Of a DNA stretch of 64,000 bases, positions 21,916 to 33,370 are shown one piece after another. The notes under the pieces were generated by a model that saw only the letters and a program-made list of their open reading frames with translations, was not told where the DNA came from and did no database searches. The stretch comes from Parasponia andersonii (lineage: Eukaryota; Streptophyta; Magnoliopsida; Rosales; Cannabaceae): the NCBI GenBank assembly GCA_002914805.1, contig JXTB01000498.1:249159-313158 (forward strand). The letters run 5' to 3'. Numbering within the stretch: position 1 is the stretch's first letter; every line of letters begins with the position of its first letter. The translations under genes and the position numbers were made by a program.

Positions 21916-22129
21916 AACCATCATCTGAGGCAACTGAGGCAGATCCAGTTCCACAAAAGCTCCACAAGTGCTACACCCTATTTTATTGTTACTAAATTTA
22001 GAGAGTGCCACTATTATATAACCTGCGTTTTCACATATGCATTGGAAATTAGATTCATTAACTATAAATTTATAGCAACGCTTGTTGTTTGATAGAGAGG
22101 GTACATATGCTTTGAACAAGAAGGGGGAA

Positions 22130-22249
22130 GGTGCAAACTTTTCCCGATACGTCATTGGAAACGACAATAATCTCTGGAAACTACATTCAATTAAAACAAC
22201 AGTTAGCATTATAAATGACATCAAACTAAGAAACGACACAAAATATTAA
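22130..22249 (+). promoter_or_regulatory. AACGACA promoter module, left part, interrupted by a MITE
   Basis: GAAACGACAATAATCTCTGG, AAATGACATCAAACTAAG and AAACGACAC follow the order of the modules at 25.7 kb and 52.0 kb. The rest continues after the inserted element at 23143-23420. Confidence 0.55.
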
Positions 22250-23142
22250 GGGTGAATGGCACTATTGATCTCCAACCTATTACCACTTTAGCATATTAGT
22301 CCTCAACCCATATTTTGTGGCATTTAAGTACTAAACGTTTTTTTTTTAGCATCATCAGTCGTTTTGGTAGCATCTAAGATTTCATTAAAATTTATTTGAA
22401 TGAGAGAAATTTTATACCATTGATATCAATTTTTCAATTGTTCAATAATTTAGTCCCTAATTTTGTTTTTGTATTCATATTTCTGATTAATAATATTGTA
22501 TTTGCCAATCTTTCAGAAAATTAAAATTTCAAGACAGATATAAATCAAATAATTCATTTAAAAAAGAAAAAAATTATACTAATAAACCGTAGTTTATGTC
22601 AAACTATAGTAAATTTAACAAACAATAATTATCTTACCATTTTTAAAGCTAAAAAAATTTCACATACACGTTTTTACACTAATCAAATTTGACTGAAAAT
22701 TTATTATATCCATTAAATATTCATGTAATTATGAATGGTTATTCTAAAGAATTAATTAAATATTTATAACAAATAAGCCTGAAAAATTTTATAGTTTTCC
22801 ATTAAATATTCATTTCTTTATATAATTGCATCTATCAATTTTTCAGAAAATTAATTTTTTAGAATTTTAATTTTTCGAAAGATTAGCAGATGTAATATTG
22901 TTCATCAGAAATATGAATACAAAATAAATATAGACCAAATTGTTAAACAATTGAAAAATCAAGATCAATGGTGCAAAATTTATCTCATTCAAATGAATTT
23001 TAACTAAATCTTAGATGAAATATGGCAAAAGGACCAATGATATTAAAAAGAGAAATGTTTAGTATTTAAATACCACAAAAAAGGGTTGAGGATCAATATG
23101 CCAAAATAGTAATAAGTCGGAGACCAATGGTGCTATTAACAC
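22250..23142. mobile_element. MULE-like foldback MITE, 893 bp
   Basis: The ends match as inverted repeats: left GGGTGAATGGCACTATTGAT, right (reverse complement) GTGTTAATAGCACCATTGGT. The similarity continues inward for nearly 300 bp on each side, including TTCAATTGTTCAATAATTTA against the reverse complement of AAATTGTTAAACAATTGAA. Flanking 9-mers AAATATTAA (22241-22249) and AAATATTGA (23143-23151) form a target duplication with one mismatch. Long terminal inverted repeats and a 9-bp duplication are the marks of Mutator-like elements. No coding region. Confidence 0.85.
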
Positions 23143-23420
23143 AAATATTGAAGACTATTATAACTAAAAGAAAACAACAGTGAAAACAACACTAACCTTT
23201 ACAACCATACAACCATATCAACTAAGAAATGACAAAAAACATTAGACGACAACAATTTAAAAAAAATAAACAAAAATATCAAAAGACGAACAACAATAAA
23301 ATTTACAATAACTTAAATCTACACCAAAACATTAAACAAGAGTGCAAAAAACCACACCCAGTGAAAAAAACGACAGTGCATCATACACAAGCAAATTAAG
23401 ATAATAAGTCTAGTCATGAG
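23143..23420 (+). promoter_or_regulatory. AACGACA module, right part
   Basis: Dense run of AACAACA/ACGACAA words (AAAACAACAGTGAAAACAAC, TTAGACGACAACAATTT, AAAACGACAGTGCATC). It is more A-rich and more extended than the other modules. No cyclin follows directly; repeat R2 comes next. Confidence 0.45.
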
Positions 23421-25178
23421 CTGCCGGAGAACCGTGACATCGCCGGAGGGGACATGTAACCACGGAGAACTTTGATTTTCTGGCGTCATTTCAGGCCGTT
23501 CTTAGGCTCGTTGGGTTCTTATCGTTGAGAAGAATCTCCAGGTATCTATTTCATGACTCCGTTTTGCCCAGTTTGAAAGTTTCCATTTTTAAGTAGTTTG
23601 AGCTCGGGTTTGACTTTTTGATTGGATCATTAGATTGTGTTTCTAATGTCATTTTTAGTTAGTACTCATGAAATGGAGAATTTTGATATATATATATTGA
23701 CTATATTTGGTGACCGACACAAAAAAGAAATTAGACAGGTAAGATTTGCCTTGTTTTACATGTCACCAATCCAGTTTCGGTCCGGATCTGAATTGGATGA
23801 ATTATATATCTAACTTAGTTATTTTGTATGCTAGGAATTCAGTGAAGAGGTCTATTTGTAGATTTTAAGCTCCGTTGAGAAGTTAGATTTTCATAGGAGA
23901 GCGATTGAAGGGTTGGAATTAGTTCCCACCCTCTGAACGATCATTCAATGATATCTTGAGGTACCATTAGCATGGTATCACTATTCTAGTGAGGTAGTGA
24001 TTCAGTTACCTTTATTTTATATTGTTTTTTGTGAAATTTAGTTTTTGCAATATATGATGACAAATGTGATTTTACAACTATTTTGGATATCTATGATGGA
24101 ATTTGGTTCTATAATATATATTGTATTGTTTTGAGATTTTTCTGAGTACATGTTATTTTGGGTATGTCAAAAAATATAGTTGTTATGCTGTCCATTTTTC
24201 TATAAAATTTAATATAGTTATTTTATTGTAAAACCAAAGCACGACTATTTTCATACTTTAGTTCTATATTGCATATGTTATAAGATCATACATGAGCACC
24301 GTGCCAGAATCGTGAGTTTACAGTATGGCGCTGCATGCTCTACTGTTGGTATAGAGTCCGTAACCCATGTGGGGTCTGATTTCTTTGATTACATCCCCAT
24401 TTAGTAGGCGTAGGTAATACGGTTGTCCTTCTGGATTTGGTAGGCGACATATGGATGTCTCTTTCGGATATGGGCTTAGATGATAGGTAGGCTGTTCGGT
24501 ACACTTAGTGCCATAATAATCTTGTGTTTCTTGTGATGAGAAGATCTTCTCATATAAGCTCATGAGTATTAGTTGATTTGTGTCATGTGCTTATGAATTG
24601 AATAGTTTTGATTATACTATTTTTAAATATACATATGGATTACCGGTTTTGGACTATGTATGTTTTGGATTAAACTAACCATGCAATAACTTTTTATCAC
24701 TAAAATGTTTTCAACAAGATGAATACTTTTTCTACTAGGCATTTTATACTCACTCCCTACATTCCTTCCTCGGGTAGTGTTCAATGCGACTTTGGTGACC
24801 AAGAGGATTAAAAAGATATACTATAGTTCGTTATCTTGGTAATACTAGAAGCTTAGTATTGGGATTGCTACTTTCTCTTAAGTTTGTGAACTTATATATG
24901 CCATTTTGGTATTTGATATTTATTGTGAATGATGATGATGCTTGGACTTAAATTTGAATTATATTTTTTAGTTATTATTAATATATGTTTAATGGTGTAT
25001 ACGAACTGTAAGAGAGGTTTACAGGATGAAATTCCAAATATATTATTTAAATGGACTGTTTTATAAAACTGAATCTTTTAAGACTTTTTAAAAATAAATC
25101 AAAGAATTTCTCATCTTAGTAAAATTCTCTTTCTGCCACTAGTTCGAGTTTTGGGTTGTGAAAACTGCCTCATTATGT
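23421..25178 (+). mobile_element. Unclassified LTR-like repeat R2
   Basis: It begins near GCCGGAGAACCGTGACATCG and ends ATTCTCTTTCTGCCACTAG...TTGGGTTGTGA. It contains TTTTATACTCACTCCCTAC near 24745 and resembles the repeat at 18465-19395 in its last 120 bp. The short minus-strand frame at 24318-24563 inside it has no recognisable product. Probably a solo LTR or non-autonomous element. Confidence 0.45.
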
Positions 25179-25601
25179 ACTTAATTAAACCAAGAAAAAC
25201 AAAATGAACATTATGTACTTTCTTAGGCCTCGTAATAAAAAAAGACAACAGTGTAGAGTGAACTTACTGTTGAAAATCATCTTTGAAGATTCTTGAAATT
25301 CAGAAAAAGTTCATAAAAACTTGACCACAATAGAAAGAAATATAACGTGCACATAACATTTATAATGGAGATGGAAGTTAAAAAAATAGTTCATCAGTCT
25401 ATGCGTTTTTTTTTTCGGTTATAGAATCATAAATAAACCAGCTCAATAAATAAGAAAGAAGTTATTGAAAGTGCAAATGAAAAATAATGACATTTTTGAG
25501 TTAATCTTACTCTAGCATAACTAATAAAGTAGAGTTTAAAAGTATCATTGTTACTTAGATAAAAGTGGACAGTCGTATAAATTTAAAACTAGGATTTCAA
25601 A
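25179..25601. other. Gene-free spacer upstream of cyclin copy D
   Basis: No gene. Words shared with 20520-20660 (AGAAAAACAAAATGAA, TCTTAGGCCTC) suggest a remnant of an older cyclin copy or of a dispersed repeat. Confidence 0.4.
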
Positions 25602-25905
25602 TGAAAGCCTTGCGTTAAAATTGCTAACTTGTACACAAGTTTTTGTCATCAAATTTTATTTCAATCGTTCCGTATAATAGTCTCTAGAAACAACATTACC
25701 CAGAAACAAAACTGAATACAAAAATCGTTCACGATTTACAGAACGACATTTACCTCAAAACAGTGATATGAACTTAAGAAATGACACTACTAGAAAAACG
25801 ACAACAGCGTTATAGAAGACAATGCCCCACTAAATGACATCAACTAAAGAAACGAAGAGGAAGTCTAGTAAAAATTGCCGACGGCCCAAAACAGAGTATA
25901 TATTA
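25602..25905 (+). promoter_or_regulatory. Promoter of cyclin copy D: AACGACA module and TATA box
   Basis: Starts AAAGCCTTGCGTTAAAATTG, continues with TCTCTAGAAACAACATTACC, GACACTACTAGAAAAACGAC, AACAGCGTTATAGAAGACAA and AATGACATCAACTAAAGAAA. A TATATATTA box lies at 25897-25905, 132 bp before the ATG at 26029. Copy E has its TATA box 130 bp before the ATG, so the core promoter is conserved. The word CACTACTAGAAAAA within the module is identical to common plant CACTA transposon ends. Confidence 0.75.
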
Positions 25906-26028
25906 AAGAATAACGGACCAACATTTCCAGAACAAGAATCCATAGCTCCTTATACATTTTCTCAACCATTTTCTTACGTTTTCTTAGCAAACAAACGCCT
26001 CCTATTCTCCTTTTCTCTTGAGTACATA

Positions 26029-27814
26029 ATGGCCAAAATGCGTTCCAAATTACTGGATTATGATCCTTATAATCCACTTCCAACGAGCGAAGACCAAGGC
26101 TGGGAGAAGTACTTACGCGTCGAATCCTTCTTCATGGCCCCCACCCCTGAGAAATACACCTCAAATATTAAGTTGATGGCTTTGCGTGATAGGGCTCTTC
26201 TTGTAATCTTCAAATTAATTCGTTTGTCTCGATTAACTCGTGTATCGATTCTCTACCTCTTTTTGGTTGGATAGAAAATTATGAAACTATATCGTCTATC
26301 TTTGAGTGATTTGTATATAAAGAATGCATACTTTCTTAATTCTTTATTCGGTTTTGTTGTTTTAATCTCGTATTCAATGTGAAATTTGTTAATTTGCATG
26401 CCTCAGCTTGGTTATACCATTTGCTTTATTATCAGTATTATCATGATCATTATTGTTATTAATTATTGCAGGCCAATAACAACTAACAAGTACCATTTGC
26501 TTTATTCTCTTAGTTAAAAACAAGGCATTTTTAAATGCAATAATATTAGTAATAATTTGGTTATGTGCACTCTTTGATAAAGGTTCGTGTTTTCTTGCAG
26601 TACTCCAAGTGTGAAAACTTTGATCCTATCATACCCTATCTTGCTATCACTTACTTTGATCGGTACTATAGGAGGGGAAAGTTTTTTGTGCCGGTATATA
26701 TTAATTGAACACAATCTTTGAAACATGTCTTGACGCGTACGTGGAATGAGTAATGTAGCTTACATCTGTTTTCCCAGAAAGTAACGGGAGTAACAGAAAT
26801 TTCAACTTCCGTCAACTTCAGGTAAATCTTTTGCGAATTATGTTTCCATATGCCTTAATTTGCTTCATTCTTCGCTTGTTCTCTTCTTATTATTGAACAG
26901 CAAGCACAACCGGATCTTAGCGTTGTTACTCAAAAACAACTCAAAACCATGGAGCTTCACGTTCTCGAAAAACTGGATTGGCGTTTGCGTGCTGTTACAC
27001 CCTTATGCTATCTTCCCTTCTTTGAACCTAGAATGGACCCAACCTGTGGTTTGCAACGCAAATCTATCAGAGAGCTCATTATACAATCAATAATCGGTAA
27101 TTAAACTTGCAATTTTTTTTTTTGGTTATTACTCTATGTTATTTATTAATTTCAAAGGAAACACATAGCTATTGAGTATGAGATCAAAAATATATAGCTT
27201 TTCTTCATTTGACAATCAATTCGTACCTTGTTTCTTAATGCAGATCGTAAGTTCATAAAATACAAGCCTTCACTAGCTTATAGCCGCATCAGCCATTGTT
27301 GCAGCTTCTTTTGAACTGAATCCCAAGAACAAACACTCAATCTTGTATTTTCAACTAGTTGCATACAACATATCCAAGGTGAAGTTATAACAGAAACAAC
27401 CGTTGTTAATTATTTATGATATTTTGCTTGTTAATTAATTTAACGAGTTGGTTTCTTTTCCATTGGCATAAATTTATTGTATGCCACATCAGGTTGAGCA
27501 TAAATTTATTGGCATCCATTGGCATAAATTTAACGAGTTGGTTTCTTTTCCAGCATCAAGTAGAGCATCCCACATGTGTGGATGTCGTGAAACTAGTGGA
27601 TAAATTTATTCCTAAAACTGGTCTAGAAGAATCTCAAGCCAGATCTGCTAATAACAAAGGGAAGAGAGAAGCATTGGAGATGACGACAAAGATACAAAAG
27701 ATGGCAGAAGATAGAGAAGATACGCAGCTGGACTTCCCAATTACCTGGGGACTTAGAGTGGCTCATGGGGAAAAGTTTGCTATCTTTCAATGTTTTAAGC
27801 TAAATGGCTCTTAA
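26029..27814 (+). pseudogene. Cyclin-like copy D (D-type cyclin family), pseudogene
   Basis: Six exons line up with copy E. Exon 1 (26029-26214) encodes MAKMRSKLLDYDPYNPLP... to LLVIFK. Exon 2 (26601-26693): YSKCENFDPIIPYLAITYFD. Exon 3 (about 26780-26821) lacks most of the third cyclin-box helix. Exon 4 (26901-27096): MELHVLEKLDWRLRAVTPLC, a textbook D-type cyclin signature with the conserved Glu. Exon 5 (27244-27378) and exon 6 (27554-27814), with QLDFPITWGLRVAHGEKFAI. Signs of death: the exon 1 donor reads TT instead of GT, exon 3 is about 60 bp short, and exon 5 has a 2-bp insertion that shifts the frame. It keeps the family's ancestral exon 4 better than copy E does. Confidence 0.82.
27440..27553 (+). 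repeat. Short tandem duplication around the last acceptor of copy D
   Basis: TTTAACGAGTTGGTTTCTTT followed by TCCA occurs at about 27440 and again at 27527, with GGCATAAATTTATTG-type words repeated between. Only the second copy ends in a proper CAG acceptor. Confidence 0.75.
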
Positions 27815-30310
27815 GGAACAAGTACAAGGTGACGTCAAGCCCGATCAAGTGGTTCCTGATTAGAGTTGACGGGATCACAGGGCATTTCAAAGAATTTAGA
27901 AGTTCTGTCAGGAATCAACCCTTTTAAGTTGGTCGAACTCACACAAAAAACTCATTGAAGACTTGAAACAAACAGATGGAAGAACAAAGCAATTTACTTG
28001 GTTCAGCTTTTTGCAGTGTACCAAAGCCTACGTCCAAAGGCAGAGAATGAATTCCTTAGCCAAATCCACTATGATCCACTACAACAAATAAGGTCTATTA
28101 TTGCATATCACCATAGCATTTTCAAAAAAAGGTCATTAAGATTTTTTATAATAGCATTTTTGGTTACGATTTTAAAAAGTCACATATTCAAATGAAAAAG
28201 TATATTATATTACATACTATTACTCCAAATATAATATCATTAAAAAAACTTAATTTATAAAACAATTTCAAGTATAGACACTTTAGTTTGTATCATTAAA
28301 TCTAAATTTGATAAGTGGAAATTTAATTATAGAGAAACTAAAACTAATCTAAAAGTAGAAAAGGGAAAACGTAAAAATAGAAGAGGGAAAACAATGATAG
28401 AGAGTGAAGAAATTCCTAAACCTAAAAAATTTCCCAAACCCCAAATTTCCCAAATCCAAACCCCAAGTTGCAGAAGATGACCATGGAGATGATAATGGCT
28501 GAACCTAGCTAATCTTCTCGACCTCGTACGTTAATAACCTCATCACCCTCAACTCCATCTCTGAACCTCGTCGCCTCCGACCCAAATTGTAGAGACGTAC
28601 CATCTAGCACACAACCTGAAATTTCACTAGATCGACTCAAATCAAAGATAGCCCAGAGGCAAGGAGAACTCATTCACGAAAGCTGAAGAATCCAGCTCAA
28701 ATCAGATGAACGCAAATCAGGGGGTAGGCATTGAAAAAAGTCGCACAGATTTTCTCTCCTCTGTTCAAGATGACCAAAGAACCCAACTTGCATCCCTTAT
28801 ATGACAGAAGATACTAGCTCGCAAGACCCAGCCAGCTCCAACACGAGACATACCCATCACGATCCAAGATCAAAGATAAGGCAAAAACTACCTGTGATGA
28901 ACCCAGCTATCCCAAGACCTTCAACAACTCTTAAAGACCTCTTTTTTCGCTTTTTCAAATGGTATTATTGATTTCAGGTAAGTTTCAGTGTAAGTATTTT
29001 CACTTTTGTATAGTGTGAAATAATGAAATAGAAAAATAAAGCTTCCTCTTGAGTTTCATTGAGATATAGCCATGAACCCCTTTGGTGTTTTTGATATTAT
29101 TTCATAAAATGCATTTTTTTATCTGTATTTCTGGGTATTTTTGCTACAATGCATCTGATATGAAGACTAACTTCTCTTATTGGAATCCTTAATTCCCACA
29201 AGAATTGGAATACGATCTGATTGTATTTTCTTCATTTTTGTGTTCTTCCGTGAGGATATATGTAGTAAGAAAATGAAGAGTAAATTCTATCAAACCGGGG
29301 GACCTTAGCCAATAGTCCTTACTTTGGGCCTTAAGCTCTTAAGCCCAATAAATCTAAATCGTGTACACCAAAGAGTTATGGATAAAGACATGTACTTGAC
29401 CAGAAAACTAATAATTGAATTGTATTTTATATATACATATATATATGAGTATTTTTTCTTTGTATTTTACAGGGGAGTGATATAGACCATACGTTCAAGA
29501 TGTGTTGTAATCTTAATAAATTAATGTCATTATGATTATTATTATTTGTTAAAAGCAGGGTTTAGTATATAATTTACTGTCATAGGTTTTGTAATGTACT
29601 TGGCAAGTTCTATTTTTTTTTTTTTAAGTTTTTATTTTTATTTTAATAAAAGTGATTTTGTTGTCTCCATAAATATAATCTTGACATTTTTTCCTTGCCT
29701 ATAAATTATTAGAATTGTCTTGAGTGCCAAAGAAATATTAAAGAAAGGAAATATTTTATATGTATATTGTATTGATGGAAATGTTCTTGGTTTTGGGAAA
29801 CAAAAATTTGAATTAGTAATATATTCATATTAATCTTTAATGAAAATGGTTTTGTTTTTACTATTGTTGTTATTTGAAATTGTAATGGACACAAGACATA
29901 TAGATTAAACCTTGTTCTTGATTTTGTGAAAGGAGAATTTAGTGTAAAATTCTATTAGACCAAGTTTTGTAGTTGAGGGTTCGTTAGCAACTACAACTAA
30001 TTGATTTATAGGTATCTTTCTCAAAGCACCAAAAACACTATAATACTAGATAGTATTGTGGATTGTAGTTAATTAGGGATATTAATACGTGAGTTATGTT
30101 TTCTTTCTTTTTATTTTATTTTTCAGGTGGAGATTTATCTTTGAGGAGAAATTGAAGCTCATAAGATAGGTAAATTTTTTTATAAGAATTATGCGTTATA
30201 GCTAAATAATTTTTTTTAATCCTTGAATAAATATTTTATGTTTCATATGTGTAATTTGTATTTACGATTTACATGATAGTTGGTGCCATTGGGAACAATA
30301 TAGGCTGATA

Positions 30311-31930
30311 ATGAACAAAAATTGGGTGCAACTAAACAGGTAACTATATCTAGACTTAATAAATAATTTGTGGTACTTTAAAAATAAGTACTAGGATAAT
30401 AATTTAGTAAATTTCTCTTTTTTTTAAAAAAAAAAACTATGTAGAGCTACAGATGATTATATACAAGGAGCTTGGAATTTCGTAAAGACAGTAGAAAAAA
30501 ATTTGGGTTATCCAGAGAGGTTATTATGTCCTTGTAAAGAATGTCGTAATTTGAGTCACCAATATGTAAATGTTGTTTATGAGCACTTGGTCATTANGGC
30601 AAATTCTAATGAAAACATTGAGGAAGTGAACTTAGGTGATACGTATAAATTGTTTAGGGTTGCATATGAGTATGAAGAAGATTTCTCCCAACGTTCTAAA
30701 GAAAATACTCATGAGAAGTTTGTAGAAGAGTTAGAGGATGCTGAAACTCCTTTATTTCCTAGTTGTACAAAATACACAAAGTTGTCGGCCATAGTTGCTC
30801 TATTCAAATTGAAAACCGTGTATGGTTGGTTCGATAAAAGTTTTGATGGCTTGTTAGAGCTTTTACATGATATGTTACCCACTCCCAACGTGATTATTAA
30901 GTCTATGTACAAAGTCAAGAAGTTTCTAAAAACATTTGACTTAGAATACGATAAGATCTAAGCCTGTGTAAATGATTGCTGCTTATTTAGGAAAGAAAAT
31001 GAGATCTTAGAGAATTGTCCTAAGTTTGGTGCATCAAGATGGAAGGCAGACAAACATATAAAGAAGGTTAAAAAAGGTGTACCTGCTAAGGTATTGACTT
31101 ATTTTCCCATTATTCCAAGGTTTAAAAGGATATTTAAGTGTGAGAAAACTGCTGAAGCCTTGAGGTGGCATTTTACACATAAAAGTGATGATGGAAAAAT
31201 GCACCATCCAGTGGATTCACCTGCAAGGGAGTTGATGAATGAAAAGTGGCTAATATTCGCAAATGACCCACGCAATCTTAGGATCGGTCTTGCTGCAGAT
31301 GGAATCAATCCTTTTAGAAACATGACTTCTAAATATAATTGTTGGCCAGTCATACTAGTTACATACAACTTACCTCCATGATCTTGTATGAAGAAGGAAA
31401 ACATCATGTTGACATTGTTAATTCCAGGCCCAAATCAACCTGGAAATGTATACTTGTAACCCTTTGTTGATGATTTGAAAGAGTTATGGAATAATAGAGT
31501 TGATGTGTTTGATACATTTGACAAGACGTCTTTTAATTTAAAAGCACTTCTAATGTGGACAATAAAAGACTTTCCAGCTTACGGAAACCTTGTTGGATGT
31601 ACTACAAAAGGTCGATATGCATGCTCATTGTGTGCTGAAAATACGCAATCAAAGTGGTTAAAGTTTAGTGGCAAGTTTGCATATATGGGTCATAGACGGT
31701 TTTTATTAACTTCCCATCCATATCGGCAGAAGAAGTCATTGTTTGACGGTAAGATAGAAAATAGAAGTGCACCAAGAATCTTGACTGGGAGAAGAATATT
31801 TGAGGAATTTGATGGTGAAGAAAGAATGAAGCTTAAGCCAAATATCATCAAGTCAATTACTGAATGGAAAGCTTTTGTGAGGGAGAAAACAAGTATTGTG
31901 TTTCAGGTTCACCATTTATTTCTTATCTAA
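30311..31930 (+). pseudogene. TNP2-type CACTA transposase, pseudogene
   Basis: Exon 1 (30311-30339) encodes MNKNWVQLNR, typical of the start of the transposase-associated domain. Exon 2 begins at 30445 after TAG and continues with GAWNFVKTVEKNLGYPERLL and CPCKECRN, the Cys-rich part of that domain. From about 31090 the Transposase_tnp2 domain follows: FKRIFKCEKTAEALRWHFTH, HPVDSPARELMNEKW, NLRIGLAADGINPF, LIPGPNQPGN, LKALLMWTIKDFPAYGNLVG and GRYACSLCAENTQS. Three in-frame stops (30959, 31379, 31457) interrupt an otherwise continuous frame; the second replaces the Trp of LPPW and the third a usual Gln. Base 30597 is N. Known role of the family: cuts and moves CACTA ends. Confidence 0.88.
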
Positions 31931-31996
31931 GATTTGAAACAACTTAATTGAATGCTTTTGAAATACATGTCTTATTATATTTGCTTTTTAAATAAG

Positions 31997-33370
31997 GAAA
32001 AAAGTGCTAAGTTTAGATATCTAAGGAGTCAATTACCTCATACAACCAGCCACAAGGGATATGCTCGATTGATTGAGGATATGGTATGATTATAAGCATT
32101 ATATTAGTTTTAATTGAAATATCACTGCTTTCTTCCTTTTAATGACAATTATTTTTCATATTTAAAGGCTGGAAGTAGTGGAGGAAAATCAAAATCATCT
32201 AGAGTTGATGTCTGGACAAAGGCACATAAGAAAAAGAGTAGTATATCTATCATATCAGAAGTTGGATAAGCTTTGGTATGAACTTTATTTCAACTTAGTT
32301 TATAGTACCCAGATAGTTTGAAGCTAAAAATTTCATTCTTAGTTTTGTTTTGCAACCAGTTAAAGAAGAATCAAAATTTTTTTTGTCATGCTTATAAATA
32401 ACATAACTAAGATGCCAAATAATAGTTTTATTGCTCATAAGTTAGCTCTCCAAACAACATATATATGATCAAATTTACTCATACTAAAGACTGCACTTGG
32501 CTAAAAAGAAAAACACTATTCTTGATATACACTTGCTGATTTTGTATAGTCTTAACTCTGCATTAAGAAACTATCTTATTTGTTATGCTTAATTTATCAA
32601 GAAATATGTATTTCTTCGTCTAGGATAAATTGAAAACCGTTCAGCAAGATCCTACATTATCCAGCACTACTAATGTTTTTGAGGATGCTTTAACTGTCCT
32701 GCTTGGTCTGGATAGACGTGGAGCAATAAGAGGATTTAGCCGTAGAGTCAATGCAACAAAGCTTGAACTTTTTTCGAAAAGGGATGATAATATATCTCAT
32801 TTAGAAGATAAATGTTGTTAAATGGAAGAGCAAGTTAAATGTTTGCAAGAAATAGTGACTCTCCTATTGAAAAATCAAGCAAGTTTCTCACTTTAACAAA
32901 AATTATAGATAATAAAAATTACTAATTAATATTCTCTATTTGTTGTAGGGTGCAAGTACTGTTCGTAGTGAAGAACAATCCAATGAACCTATTCCTTCTC
33001 CATTGGTAATTTATTTTTCTTATGCCATTGTGACACTCAATTTTTTAATTTGATACTTAATTATGATATTAATTAATATGACTTATATTAATTAATTTGG
33101 GTATATCTATACTGAAGAGTATGAACACTAGTTTAAACAAGGATAAGTGCAAGTTACTTGATTGGTGTAGTTCTAGAGAAGTTGTCGCTGAGGGACGTTG
33201 GTTTTCAAGTAATCCAAAGGATATTGTTCATCATGTAATGCTTGGACCTAATGCTGTAAGAGTTTGGGTTGATGTGGCAAAGAAACCGGATGTATTTTTA
33301 TAGAGACCTACTTCCTCAATGACTACTATTGACGAAGCTCTTGGTAGTAATATCGCATGGCCAGCAGATA
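31997..33370 (+). pseudogene. Transposase_24-type (Ptta/En/Spm) second CACTA protein, decayed
   Basis: Exon-like blocks with splice sites: 31997-32083 (KFRYLRSQLPHTTSHKGYAR), about 32168-32275 (GGKSKSSRVDVWTKAHKKK), about 32624-32820 (EDALTVLLGLDRRGAIRGFS) and about 33111-33370 (CKLLDWCSSREVVAEGRW, LGPNAVRVWVDVAKKPD, MTTIDEALGSNIAWPADKV). The second and fourth blocks contain stop codons. This is the common C-terminal half of plant CACTA open reading frames, likely a DNA-binding partner of the TNP2 protein. Confidence 0.8.

Noticed and set aside
24318-24563. 81-codon frame on the minus strand
   Set aside because: Located inside LTR-like repeat R2, with no supporting homology or promoter; likely chance.
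25834-26028. In-frame extension upstream of the copy D start codon
   Set aside because: The conserved TATA box at 25897 and the shared leader place the transcript start inside this stretch, and copy E has no matching extension; the first Met of the conserved MAxxx start at 26029 is preferred.
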